From Duganella phyllosphaerae (lineage in GTDB: Bacteria; Pseudomonadota; Gammaproteobacteria; Burkholderiales; Burkholderiaceae_D), in assembly GCF_001758785.1 (NCBI RefSeq), contig NZ_LROM01000071.1, positions 62,001 through 126,000 of the forward strand: DNA of 64,000 nucleotides. The letters are read 5' to 3'. The position numbers and the translations under genes were made by a program. Every line of letters begins with the position of its first letter. The first letter of the stretch is position 1. This document shows, piece after piece, positions 53,319-61,968 of the stretch. Below the pieces are notes generated by a model, which made no database searches, was not told the DNA's origin, and saw nothing but the letters and a program-made list of their open reading frames with translations.

Positions 53319-54032
53319 ATGCCCGCCAACGCACCGGTCAAACTCTCGATCTACCGCTACGATCCCGACACCGACAGCCGCCCCGCCATGCGCGACTACG
53401 TGGTGGAAGGCTATCGCGGCACCATGGTGCTCGACCTGATCAACCATATCAAGGACCATCTCGACGACAGCCTGTCGTTTCGCCGCTCGTGCCGCGAAGG
53501 CGTGTGCGGGTCCGACGCGATGAACATCAACGGCAAGAACCGGCTGGCCTGCGTGACCACCATCGCCGAGCTGGCGCAGCCCATCGTGCTGCGTCCGCTG
53601 CCGGGCGTGCCGGTGGTGCGCGACCTGATCGTCGACCTCAGCGAATTCTGGCTGCAGTACCACTCGATCAAGCCCTACCTGGTCAACGACGACCCGCCGC
53701 CCGAGCGCGAGCGCCTGCAAAGCCCGGAGCAACGCGACCAGCTCAATGGCCTGTACGAGTGCATCCTGTGCGCGTGCTGCTCCACCGCCTGCCCCACGTT
53801 CTGGTGGAACCCGGACCGCTTCGTGGGCCCGGCCGGCCTGTTGCAGGCCTACCGTTTCATCACCGACTCGCGCGACCTGGACACCAACAAGCGGCTCGAC
53901 GATCTCAACGACGCCTACCGGCTGTTCCGCTGCCGTACCATCATGAACTGCGCCGATGTCTGCCCCAAGGGCCTCAACCCGGCCCTGGCGATCAGCGAAA
54001 TCCGCAACCTGCTGGTCAAGCGCGCGGTGTAG
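53319..54032 (+). CDS. sdhB: Succinate dehydrogenase/fumarate reductase iron-sulfur subunit (orphan)
   Basis: This 237-residue electron-transfer subunit has all cluster ligands: [2Fe-2S] C58, C63, D66 and C78, which match E. coli SdhB including its Asp ligand; [4Fe-4S] C148, C151, C154 and a C215-P site; and [3Fe-4S] C158, C205, C211. It should therefore be functional as a Fe-S protein. No sdhA, sdhC or sdhD is nearby and it follows an SDR gene, so it is probably an extra copy. Its last 17 bases overlap the convergent GGDEF-EAL gene. Confidence 0.92.
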   Translation: MPANAPVKLSIYRYDPDTDSRPAMRDYVVEGYRGTMVLDLINHIKDHLDDSLSFRRSCREGVCGSDAMNINGKNRLACVTTIAELAQPIVLRPLPGVPVVRDLIVDLSEFWLQYHSIKPYLVNDDPPPERERLQSPEQRDQLNGLYECILCACCSTACPTFWWNPDRFVGPAGLLQAYRFITDSRDLDTNKRLDDLNDAYRLFRCRTIMNCADVCPKGLNPALAISEIRNLLVKRAV

Positions 54033-55785
54033 CCGACGGTGGACCCAACACCAGCTGCTCGAAGTCGGCCACCGCCACCGGCCGGCCGTACAGGTAGCCC
54101 TGGTAGTGGAAGCAGCCGAGCTTTTGCAGCAGTGCGCGCTGCTCGGGCGTTTCCACTCCTTCGGCAATCACGTCCAGTCCCAGGCTGCGCGCCATGGCGA
54201 TGATGGTGGTGACGATGGCCTGGTCGCTGCGGTCGTTGACCAGGTCGCGGATAAAGGACTGGTCGATTTTCAATTGGCTCAGCGGCAGGCGCTTCAGGTA
54301 TTGCAGCGACGAATAGCCGGTGCCGAAATCGTCGAGCGAAATACGCACGCCCATGGCGCGCAGCGCGGCCATGCTCTGCACCGCGACTTCCACGTTTTTC
54401 AGCACGATGCCCTCGGTCAGCTCCAGCTTGAGCAGGCGCGGATCGATCGCATGGCGCGCCACGGCACCGCGCACCTGCTCGCAAAACCCGGGCTGGTGGA
54501 ATTGTGCTGCGCTCACGTTCACTGCCAGGGTCAAGGCGCGCAGGCCGGGATCTTCCTGCCAGGCGCGCAGGCGCGCACACGCTTCCTCCAGCACCCAGCT
54601 ACCCAGTTGCAGGATCAGGCCGGTCTCCTCGGCCAGCGGCACGAACTGCGCCGGCGACATCATCTTGCCATCGGCGCGCCAGCGCACCAGCGCCTCGGCG
54701 CCGCGCGCGCGGCCGTGCTGGTCCACCTGGATCTGGTAGTGCAATTCGAATTGGTGCAGGTCGATGGCGATGCGCAGCGCACGTTCCATGTCGGCGCGCG
54801 CGTTGATATGGTCCTGCATGCCCTGGTCGAAGAAACGCATGCCGTTGCGCCCGCCCTGCTTGGCCTGGTACATGGCGATATCGGCCTGCATCAACAGTTC
54901 GTCGGGCTGCGGCGGATGGCCGTTGTGGAACAGGGTCACGCCGATCGACGGCGTGCTGTGGCAGGTGTGGCTACCCAGCAGATAAGGCAGGTTGAGCGCG
55001 TTGCGAATGGCCGTGGCCAGCATCTCTGTGTGGGCGGCCGCCTCGTCCTGGTCGCTGCTCAAGCCTTCGAGCAGCACCACGAACTCGTCGCCGCCCAGGC
55101 GCGCCACCGTGTCGCCGTGGCGCAGCGCCGCCTGCAGGCGCCCGGCCACCTGCTGCAGCAACAGGTCGCCCACGTTGTGCCCGAGCGTGTCGTTGAGGGT
55201 CTTGAAATTATCGAGATCGATGAACATCAGCGCGCCGTAGCGGTCGTGCAGGCGGCTGGCGTTGAGTATCTGGCGTAGCCGCTCGAGCAGCAGGCGGCGG
55301 TTGGGCAGGCGCGTGAGCGGATCGTAAAAGGCCAGCATCTCGATCTCCTCGCTGGCCGCCTTGCGCTGGGTGATGTCGGTAAGCACCGCCACGTAATTGG
55401 TCAGATCACCGCCCTGGTCACGCACGGCGGTAATGCTCAGGTGCTGCGGATAGTGCTGGCCGTCCTTGCGGCGGTTCCAGATTTCGCCTTCCCAGCGGTC
55501 GTCGCGGCGGATCGTGTCCCACATCTTGCGGTAGAAAGCGGCATCGTGTTTGCCCGAGCTGAGCATGGCAGGCCGCTGGCCCACCGCTTCCCGGGCGGCG
55601 TAGCCGGTGATGCGGCTAAAGCCCTGGTTCACGCGCAGGATGATGCCGTGGGCATCGGTCACGAGCATGCCTTCCGCTGTCTCGAACGCGGCGGTGGCCA
55701 CGCGCAGTTCCGCTTCGAGCGCGGCAATGCGTCGGTTCAGGGCGTCGATGGCGCCCGTGCTGACGACAGGCAGCGCAGTTCTCAT
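54016..55785 (-). CDS. PAS-GGDEF-EAL cyclic-di-GMP enzyme
   Basis: This 589-residue soluble protein has a PAS domain (about residues 30-150, GFSRITGYAAREAVGQRP), a GGDEF domain (about 165-320, RLGGDEFVVL intact) and an EAL domain (about 335-580, GAEALVRW, DDFGTGYSS, AEGVET). The intact motifs indicate both synthesis and breakdown capacity, with direction decided by the PAS signal. No transmembrane helix is present. It is divergent from an FNR-type gene with two FNR boxes and a Fur-like box in between, so oxygen and perhaps iron may control it. Confidence 0.93.
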   Translation of the reverse strand: MRTALPVVSTGAIDALNRRIAALEAELRVATAAFETAEGMLVTDAHGIILRVNQGFSRITGYAAREAVGQRPAMLSSGKHDAAFYRKMWDTIRRDDRWEGEIWNRRKDGQHYPQHLSITAVRDQGGDLTNYVAVLTDITQRKAASEEIEMLAFYDPLTRLPNRRLLLERLRQILNASRLHDRYGALMFIDLDNFKTLNDTLGHNVGDLLLQQVAGRLQAALRHGDTVARLGGDEFVVLLEGLSSDQDEAAAHTEMLATAIRNALNLPYLLGSHTCHSTPSIGVTLFHNGHPPQPDELLMQADIAMYQAKQGGRNGMRFFDQGMQDHINARADMERALRIAIDLHQFELHYQIQVDQHGRARGAEALVRWRADGKMMSPAQFVPLAEETGLILQLGSWVLEEACARLRAWQEDPGLRALTLAVNVSAAQFHQPGFCEQVRGAVARHAIDPRLLKLELTEGIVLKNVEVAVQSMAALRAMGVRISLDDFGTGYSSLQYLKRLPLSQLKIDQSFIRDLVNDRSDQAIVTTIIAMARSLGLDVIAEGVETPEQRALLQKLGCFHYQGYLYGRPVAVADFEQLVLGPPSATPRA

Positions 55786-55819
55786 TAATTTTCCTCGGCG
55801 ATAAATCGGAAAGGCAAAG

Positions 55820-55838
55820 GATAATGATTTTCATCAAC
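55820..55838. promoter_or_regulatory. Fur-box-like sequence
   Basis: GATAATGATTTTCATCAAC matches the 19-bp Fur consensus at 15 positions. It lies 35 bases from the start of the GGDEF-EAL gene and 121 bases from the FNR-type gene. A chance match in this AT-rich stretch is possible. Confidence 0.35.
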
Positions 55839-55845
55839 ATTAAAA

Positions 55846-55859
55846 TTGATCCAAGTCAA
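55846..55859. promoter_or_regulatory. FNR box, GGDEF-EAL side
   Basis: TTGATCCAAGTCAA matches the FNR consensus TTGAT-N4-ATCAA at nine of ten positions. It is centred 67 bases upstream of the GGDEF-EAL start codon. Confidence 0.6.
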
Positions 55860-55889
55860 ATTTGACTGTTACCGCTGACCTTGAAAAAC

Positions 55890-55903
55890 TTGACGTGGAT
55901 CAA
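55890..55903. promoter_or_regulatory. FNR box, fnr side
   Basis: TTGACGTGGATCAA matches TTGAT-N4-ATCAA at nine of ten positions. It is centred about 62 bases upstream of the FNR-type gene start and 44 bases from the other box, suggesting autoregulation. Confidence 0.65.
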
Positions 55904-55958
55904 ATATTTTTCGGTTAAGAGTTGATAGTCTCGGCCCATCGTGACTTGGGCCACAGCC

Positions 55959-56681
55959 ATGCAATCAACTTCAACCCACCGGCCGCCCCGCTGCCTCGAC
56001 TGCGACACGCGCCGCCACTGCCTGGCCGCCGGCCTCGACGCCACCGGGCTGGACGCCTTCGAGCACCAGGTGGTGCTGCGGCGCCACGTGCTCAAGCGCC
56101 ACCAGCGCCTGGTCGCGCGCGGCGCGCCGTTCGACACCTTGTACTCGGTCCAGCAGGGTCAGCTGAAAACCGAGCGCGCCATGCCGGACGGCAGCCGCCG
56201 CCAGGTGATCGGCTTCCATCAACCGGGCCGCTTGCTCGGCCTGGAATCGCTGGGCGCCAACAGCCATCGCTGCGACGCCCTGGCCCTGTGCGACAGCACC
56301 GTCTGCGCTATCTCGTACCCGAGCCTGACGCGCATGATGAAGCAATACACGGCGCTGACGCGGCGTTTTCACCAGCTGGTCGGCACCGAACTCGACCGCC
56401 AACAAACCAGCATGCTGATGCTGGGCACGGCCAAGACGCCACAGCGGCTGGCGGCCCTGCTGCTCGACCTGGCCGATGGTGGCGGGGACGATGGCTGCCC
56501 GGCCGACACGGTGACACTGCGCATGTCGCGCGACGACATCGCCTCGTACCTGGGCCTGGCGCTGGAAAGCGTGAGCCGGCAACTGTCGCAGTTTCGTGTG
56601 GCCGGCTTGCTGGCGGTGCACAACCGGCGTATCGACTTGCTGGACCGGGAACGGTTGCGGGGGATTGCCATGGCCGGGTAG
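55959..56681 (+). CDS. FNR-type oxygen-responsive transcriptional regulator
   Basis: This 240-residue Crp/Fnr protein has the N-terminal cysteines C12-x2-C15-x5-C21 (CLDCDTRRHC), the spacing of E. coli FNR C20/C23/C29. A fourth Cys (C116, STVCAISY) matches the FNR C122 region, so a [4Fe-4S] oxygen sensor is expected. The recognition helix ESVSRQLSQF has the E..SR residues that read TTGAT. I chose the ATG at 55959; 55941 is possible. FNR boxes precede it. It probably activates anaerobic or microaerobic genes and may control the divergent c-di-GMP enzyme. Confidence 0.92.
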   Translation: MQSTSTHRPPRCLDCDTRRHCLAAGLDATGLDAFEHQVVLRRHVLKRHQRLVARGAPFDTLYSVQQGQLKTERAMPDGSRRQVIGFHQPGRLLGLESLGANSHRCDALALCDSTVCAISYPSLTRMMKQYTALTRRFHQLVGTELDRQQTSMLMLGTAKTPQRLAALLLDLADGGGDDGCPADTVTLRMSRDDIASYLGLALESVSRQLSQFRVAGLLAVHNRRIDLLDRERLRGIAMAG

Positions 56682-56705
56682 ATCGTCCGCGCCGGCACCT
56701 GGGCG

Positions 56706-58703
56706 CTAATCGAGCAGGCGCGCCAGCGCCGAGAAATCGACCGGCTTGACCAGGTAGCGGTCAAACGGCGAGTCGGCTTCCTCCGGGTTGGCGTAGCCGG
56801 TGACGGCAATCAGGCGCGCGCCGGCCGTATGCGCCTGCGCACGCAGGCGGCGCGCCAGTTCGCGCCCGTCCATCTCGGGCATGCCGATATCGAGCAGGAA
56901 CACGTCGGGCGTGTGTTCGGGCGCCAGCGCCAACGCGGCCTTGGGGTTGTTGATCTCGATAACGTCGTGGCCGATGGCGCGCAGGCAGGTGGCCAGGGTC
57001 CAGGCGGCATCGACATTGTCGTCCACCACCACGATCTTCAACGGCTGCGTGGCGTCGTAGCGGTGGCCGCCGGCAGGAGCTGCTGCCAGCGGCGCGGCCA
57101 TGTGGCGCGGCAGCCACACCATAAACGTGGCGCCCATGCCCTCGCCCGGACTGGTGGCGGCCACCCGGCCACCATGCAGCTCGACCATGCTGCGCACCAG
57201 CGCCAGCCCCAGTCCCAGGCCGCCCTGGGCGCGGTCGGGCGTGCGCGCGCCTTGCACGAACAAATCGAAGATGCGCGGCACCAGCTCCTGGTCCAGTCCC
57301 ACCCCGTTGTCCGCCACCGACACCACTACGTCGTCGCCGTCCACCCGCAGCGCCACGTCGATGCTGCCGTTGACCGGCGTGTAGCGCGCGGCGTTGCCCA
57401 GCAGGTTGGCCAGCACCTGCACCAGGCGCTTCTCGTCGCCGTGCACCAGCGCGCCCTCGTGGGTAATCTGCGTGCGCACGCGGTGGCCGCGCTGCGCAAT
57501 CAGCGGCGCCACCTGCTCCAGCGCGGCCGCCACCACTTGCTTGCTGTCGACCACCGTGCGCTCGAGCTCCACCATGCCGCGCGTGACGCGCGAAACATCG
57601 AGCAGGTCGTCGAGCATTCCCGACATGTGGCGCGCCTGGCGCGACAGCACCTCGCTCATGCGGGCGATGCGGGCCGGTTCGAGCGGCGCCAGCGCCAGCA
57701 GGTCGGCAGCAGCGCTGATCGGCGCCAGCGGGTTGCGCAGCTCGTGCGCCAGCATGGCGAGAAAATCGTCCTTCTGGCGGTTGCTGCGCGAGAGCTCGGC
57801 CTCCACCTGCTTTTGCCGGCTGATGTCGAGCGTGATGCCGTCGAAACGGGTGGGCGCGCCGCTGGCGTCGAAATAAGTGCGGCCCTTGGCGCGCAGCCAG
57901 CGTTCACGCCCATCGGGCGCCAGGGCGCGGTACTCGACGTCGTACATTTGCTTGTCGCGCACGCTCGCCTCCACGGCGGCCCGGGTGTGGGCGCGGTCGT
58001 CAGGATGGATCAGCTGGTAGAACAGGTCGAACGTGACCTCGGTATCGAGCGGCACGAAAAAATGTTCCTTGCACTTGTCATTCCAGTAGATTTTACCCAT
58101 TGGCATCGGGCAGTAGAAGGTACCGAGCTCCCCGGCCTGCACCGCCAGGTCGAGCCGCTCGCCGGCCTCGGTGGCGCGGGCCTCGGCCGCGCTGCGGCGC
58201 CGTTCGCCTTCCTTGACGACCTCGATCACGCGCTTGAGGTCGTCGAACGAACGCTTGACGTACTCCGACGGATCGCCGGCCGGCAAGGCGTTCTCGCCAT
58301 TCGAACCCTGCACCAGCGACGTCATGTCGTACACGCGGTGGACGATGGCCTTGACCTGGCCGTCCGCACCCAGCACCGGCAAATTGGTGGGCAGCCAGTA
58401 TTTGACGATGAAGCCATCGCCCTTGCGGTTGGGCACGTCGTAGCGTTGCAAGTCCATGGTGTGCATGCGCCCGGTGCGCAGCACTTCGTTCAGCGAGACG
58501 CGCAGGCGGTCAGGACCGTCCGCTTCGCCGGATGAGGCCGGAAAGGCGTCGAACAGCGGCCGGCCGATGACGTCGGCGCGGGACGTCATGGTGGCGGCCA
58601 GGTATTCGTCGGAGCCATGCAGGATGAAAAACTCGGGCGACGCATCGAGCACGAGGATGGCGAACGGCAAGGCCTGGACTACGAGGGAGGTTTCAACGGT
58701 CAT
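56706..58703 (-). CDS. PAS hybrid histidine kinase with C-terminal receiver
   Basis: This 665-residue soluble sensor has an N-terminal PAS-like domain (residues 1-140), a coiled segment and a second PAS/PAC domain (about 185-300, YWNDKCKEHFFVP). A HisKA dimerisation domain with LAMLAHELRNPLAPIS, an HATPase domain (VADNGVGLDQE, GGLGLGLALVRSM) and a receiver with VVVDDN and LLDIGMPEMDG follow. All phosphotransfer residues are present. The ATG at 58703 starts the first PAS; an earlier ATG at 58739 is possible. It converges with the FNR-type gene. The output partner is not adjacent. Confidence 0.92.
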   Translation of the reverse strand: MTVETSLVVQALPFAILVLDASPEFFILHGSDEYLAATMTSRADVIGRPLFDAFPASSGEADGPDRLRVSLNEVLRTGRMHTMDLQRYDVPNRKGDGFIVKYWLPTNLPVLGADGQVKAIVHRVYDMTSLVQGSNGENALPAGDPSEYVKRSFDDLKRVIEVVKEGERRRSAAEARATEAGERLDLAVQAGELGTFYCPMPMGKIYWNDKCKEHFFVPLDTEVTFDLFYQLIHPDDRAHTRAAVEASVRDKQMYDVEYRALAPDGRERWLRAKGRTYFDASGAPTRFDGITLDISRQKQVEAELSRSNRQKDDFLAMLAHELRNPLAPISAAADLLALAPLEPARIARMSEVLSRQARHMSGMLDDLLDVSRVTRGMVELERTVVDSKQVVAAALEQVAPLIAQRGHRVRTQITHEGALVHGDEKRLVQVLANLLGNAARYTPVNGSIDVALRVDGDDVVVSVADNGVGLDQELVPRIFDLFVQGARTPDRAQGGLGLGLALVRSMVELHGGRVAATSPGEGMGATFMVWLPRHMAAPLAAAPAGGHRYDATQPLKIVVVDDNVDAAWTLATCLRAIGHDVIEINNPKAALALAPEHTPDVFLLDIGMPEMDGRELARRLRAQAHTAGARLIAVTGYANPEEADSPFDRYLVKPVDFSALARLLD

Positions 58704-58846
58704 CGCGCTCTGTGGAAATGGTTTTTGCAATTTTAACATCCGTGCGGTAGCGCACGATTGTCAGACAGTTGGTCGATGAAAGCGATGCGCCGTGCACACC
58801 ATGGAGCATGTACACTGTGTGTACCAACGAACAACTTTAATCTTTC

Positions 58847-59728
58847 ATGCCCAGATCCATTTCCTTCACGCCGGGCCGCTTGCTGACCGCCGCCCTGATC
58901 GCCGGCCTGTGCGCGCTGGTGGCCATGCGCAGCCCGGACCTGTTGGCTGCCATGCCGCCGCCGGTGTACCACGCGCTGATCGGCGGCCTGTGGGCCGCTG
59001 CCGCCACGGCGGTCGGCACCTTGCCGGTCTTGCTGTCGCAAAGTTTTTCGCCCCGCACCTATGATGCCGCGCTGGGCCTCGGCGGCGGCATCATGCTGGC
59101 CGCCACCTCGTTCTCGCTGGTGCTGCCGGCGATTGCCGCCAGCAAGGGCGCCGGCAACACGCCGATGGCCGCCAGCCTGATGGTGGGTGGCGGCATCCTG
59201 CTCGGCATGCTGGTGGTGATGCTGCTCGAACGCCTGGTCCGCTCCGACAATGTGCTCGACAACAGCAAGTCCGACCAAGCCAATACCCTGGTGCGGGCCT
59301 GGCTGTTCGTCGGCGCAGTCGCCATCCACAATATTCCCGAAGGCATGGCCATCGGCGTCGGCTACGCCGGGGTGGACCTGAGCAAGGCCAACGCCCTCAC
59401 CACCGGCATCGCCATCCAGGACATTCCCGAAGGCATGGTGGTGGCGATGGCGCTGCGCGTGGCCGGTTACGGGCGCTTGTTTTCGGCCGCGCTGGGCACC
59501 CTGTCCGGCGTGGTGGAGCCGATCGGCGCGGTCATCGGCGCGTTGCTGATCGAGGCCTCGGCCGCCCTGCTGCCATGGGGCCTGGCGGGTGCGGCAGGCG
59601 CCATGTTGTACGTGATCTGCCACGACGTGGTGCCAGAGGCCCAGCGTCGCGGCAATTACGGCACGGCGTCATTTTCGCTGGTGGTCGGCTTCATCATCAT
59701 GATGGTGCTCGATACGGCGATGGGCTAA
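58847..59728 (+). CDS. ZIP family metal permease
   Basis: This 293-residue membrane protein of eight or so helices imports divalent metal, probably zinc. The metal-site motifs AIHNIPEGMAIG (helix 4) and AIQDIPEGMVVA (helix 5) are those of the GufA/ZIPB group; Gln-Asp in the second replaces the His-Asn of the first. The N-terminus (RLLTAALIAGLCALVAMRSP) is an additional helix. It is monocistronic and divergent from the hybrid kinase. No Zur-like site was recognised in the 143-base gap. Confidence 0.9.
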   Translation: MPRSISFTPGRLLTAALIAGLCALVAMRSPDLLAAMPPPVYHALIGGLWAAAATAVGTLPVLLSQSFSPRTYDAALGLGGGIMLAATSFSLVLPAIAASKGAGNTPMAASLMVGGGILLGMLVVMLLERLVRSDNVLDNSKSDQANTLVRAWLFVGAVAIHNIPEGMAIGVGYAGVDLSKANALTTGIAIQDIPEGMVVAMALRVAGYGRLFSAALGTLSGVVEPIGAVIGALLIEASAALLPWGLAGAAGAMLYVICHDVVPEAQRRGNYGTASFSLVVGFIIMMVLDTAMG

Positions 59729-59873
59729 TGACTTCGAGTTGGGTAGTTAATGCTCTGATGCAATAACACAACGGGCGCAGCAGATTTCTGTTGTTGCCCT
59801 GTCAGCTTTGTTCTCACAGGTGAAGGCGCGGCGCTACACTGGTTGCGCCCGTTTTACCTATGAGAGACTTGCG

Positions 59874-61967
59874 ATGAAGAATTCGACTGAAGAGCTGACC
59901 TGCCTGGACCAGGAAACCCGGCTGGCTACCGCCATGTCGGTGCTGGACGCGATCAACCGCGTGCAGGCGGTGATCGAATTCCAGCTCGACGGCACCATCC
60001 TGCACGCCAACGCCAACTTCCTGGCCGCGGTCGGCTACACGCTCGAGGAAATCGTAGGCAAGCACCACCGCATCTTTTGCGAAGCCGACTACGCCGCCTC
60101 GGCCGAATACCAGGAATTCTGGCAGCACCTCGGCGACGGCGAATTTCACTCCGGCGAATTCAAGCGCCGCGCCAAGGGCGGCAAGGATATCTGGATTGCC
60201 GCCTCGTACAACCCGGTGCTGGGACCGGACGGCAAGCCGGTCAAGGTGATCAAGTTTGCCACCGACATCACCGCGCAGAAGTTCGCGGCTGCCGAATTCC
60301 AGGGCAAGCGCGACGCCGTCAACCGCGCCCAGGCCGTGATCGAATTCGACCTGACCGGCAAGATCCTCCACGCCAACAACAATTTTTTGAACGCGCTCGG
60401 CTACACGCTCGATGAAGTGGTTGGCCAGCAGCACGCCATGTTCTGCGAGCCGGCCTTCAGCCGCTCGGCCGAATACCGCGCCTTCTGGCAGCACCTGGCT
60501 TCGGGCGAACTGCACGCCGGCGAATTCAAGCGCATGTCCAAGACCGGCCGCACGGTATGGATACAGGCCACCTACAACCCGATTTTCGACGCCAACGGCA
60601 AGCCTTTCAAGGTCGTCAAGTTTGCCACCGACATTACCGACGCAAAAACCCGCAACGCCGACTTCGAAGGCAAGAACCTGGCTGTGAACCGGGTGCAGGC
60701 CGTGATCGAATTCGACTTGCAGGGCAAGGTCCTCACCGCCAACGATAACTTCCTCAACATCATGGGCTACGGCCTCGACGAAGTGCGTGGCCAGCACCAT
60801 CGCATGTTCTGCGACACCGCCTTCGTGCACTCGCCCGAGTACCTGGCGTTCTGGGAGCGCCTGGGACGCGGCGAGTTCAACGCCGGCGAATACCGGCGCG
60901 TGACCAAGAGCGGCAAGGACGTGTGGATACTGGCCTCGTACAACCCGATTTTCGACGCCGAGGGCAAGCCGATGAAGGTGGTCAAATTTGCCACCGACAT
61001 CACCGAGCAGAAGAAACTCAGTGGCGAGTCGCGCGGCAAGCTCGAAGCGCTGGGCCGCTCGCAGGCCGTGATCGAATTCGACATGCGCGGCCACGTGCTG
61101 TCGGTCAACCACAACTTCCTGCGCACCATGGGTTACACCGAGGACGAAGTGGTGGGCGCGCACCACAGCCTGTTCTGCGACGAGGACCTGGTCAAGAGCG
61201 CCGAGTACCGCAATTTCTGGGCGGCGCTGGGCCAGGGAGAATTCCAGTCCGGGCTGTTCAAGCGGCGCGGCAAGCACAACGCCGACATCTGGATCCTCGC
61301 CACCTACAACCCCATCCTCGACATCAACGGCAAGGCCTACAAGGTGGTCAAGTTCGCCATGGACGTGACCGACCAGGTGCAGCGCGAAATGCTGGTCAGC
61401 GAAAAGGTGCAGGCCATCTCCAGCGTGCTGTCCAAGCTCACCCAGTCGATCGGCGAGATTGCCGACGGCTCGCAGCAGACCGCCGGCATGGCCGGCCAGA
61501 CCCAGGTGGAAGCGGCCGACGGCAGCGAGCTGCTGACGCGCTCGAAGGAGGCCATCGTGGCGATCCAGAAGTCGTCGGGCGATGTGCACGAGATCATCGA
61601 CACCATCAGCGACATCGCCAGCCAGACCCACCTGCTGGCCTTCAACGCCGCCATCGAGGCGGCGCGCGCCGGCGAACATGGTTACGGTTTTTCGGTGGTG
61701 GCCAACGAGGTGCGCAAGCTGGCCGAAAAGTCGGCCGTGGCCACCCGCGAAATCGCCAAGCTGATCAACGAAACCGTCAACCGCGTGGACGAAGGCACGC
61801 GCCTGTCGGGCGAGGTGGAGGCGGCGTTCGAGCGCATCGTGCGGTCGGTGGCCCGCACCAGCGAGTCGATCGGCCAGATCCATGCATCGACCTCGGCGCA
61901 GGCCAGCGCCACGCACGATGCCTCGGCGCTGCTGACCGAGCTTGAAACCATCACGCCCAAGCACTGA
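59874..61967 (+). CDS. Soluble chemoreceptor with four tandem PAS domains and an MCP signalling domain
   Basis: The 697-residue protein has no membrane helix. Four PAS/PAC units (starting near residues 28, 150, 272 and 394) each carry QAVIEF...NFL..(L/V)GY, then (M/I/L)FC and a terminal FAxD(I/V)T. They repeat with an exact 122-residue, 366-bp period. The final 180 residues are an MCP signalling domain ([35 protein letters not shown]) that is short and has few apparent methylation heptads. It is probably an Aer-like sensor of redox state or a small ligand. The next gene, a CheW-like protein, starts one base after its stop. Confidence 0.93.
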   Translation: MKNSTEELTCLDQETRLATAMSVLDAINRVQAVIEFQLDGTILHANANFLAAVGYTLEEIVGKHHRIFCEADYAASAEYQEFWQHLGDGEFHSGEFKRRAKGGKDIWIAASYNPVLGPDGKPVKVIKFATDITAQKFAAAEFQGKRDAVNRAQAVIEFDLTGKILHANNNFLNALGYTLDEVVGQQHAMFCEPAFSRSAEYRAFWQHLASGELHAGEFKRMSKTGRTVWIQATYNPIFDANGKPFKVVKFATDITDAKTRNADFEGKNLAVNRVQAVIEFDLQGKVLTANDNFLNIMGYGLDEVRGQHHRMFCDTAFVHSPEYLAFWERLGRGEFNAGEYRRVTKSGKDVWILASYNPIFDAEGKPMKVVKFATDITEQKKLSGESRGKLEALGRSQAVIEFDMRGHVLSVNHNFLRTMGYTEDEVVGAHHSLFCDEDLVKSAEYRNFWAALGQGEFQSGLFKRRGKHNADIWILATYNPILDINGKAYKVVKFAMDVTDQVQREMLVSEKVQAISSVLSKLTQSIGEIADGSQQTAGMAGQTQVEAADGSELLTRSKEAIVAIQKSSGDVHEIIDTISDIASQTHLLAFNAAIEAARAGEHGYGFSVVANEVRKLAEKSAVATREIAKLINETVNRVDEGTRLSGEVEAAFERIVRSVARTSESIGQIHASTSAQASATHDASALLTELETITPKH

Positions 61968-61968
61968 C

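Noticed and set aside
56829..58535. A 568-codon plus-strand frame opposite the hybrid kinase
   Set aside because: It has no domain and biased composition, and the minus-strand kinase has every conserved motif.
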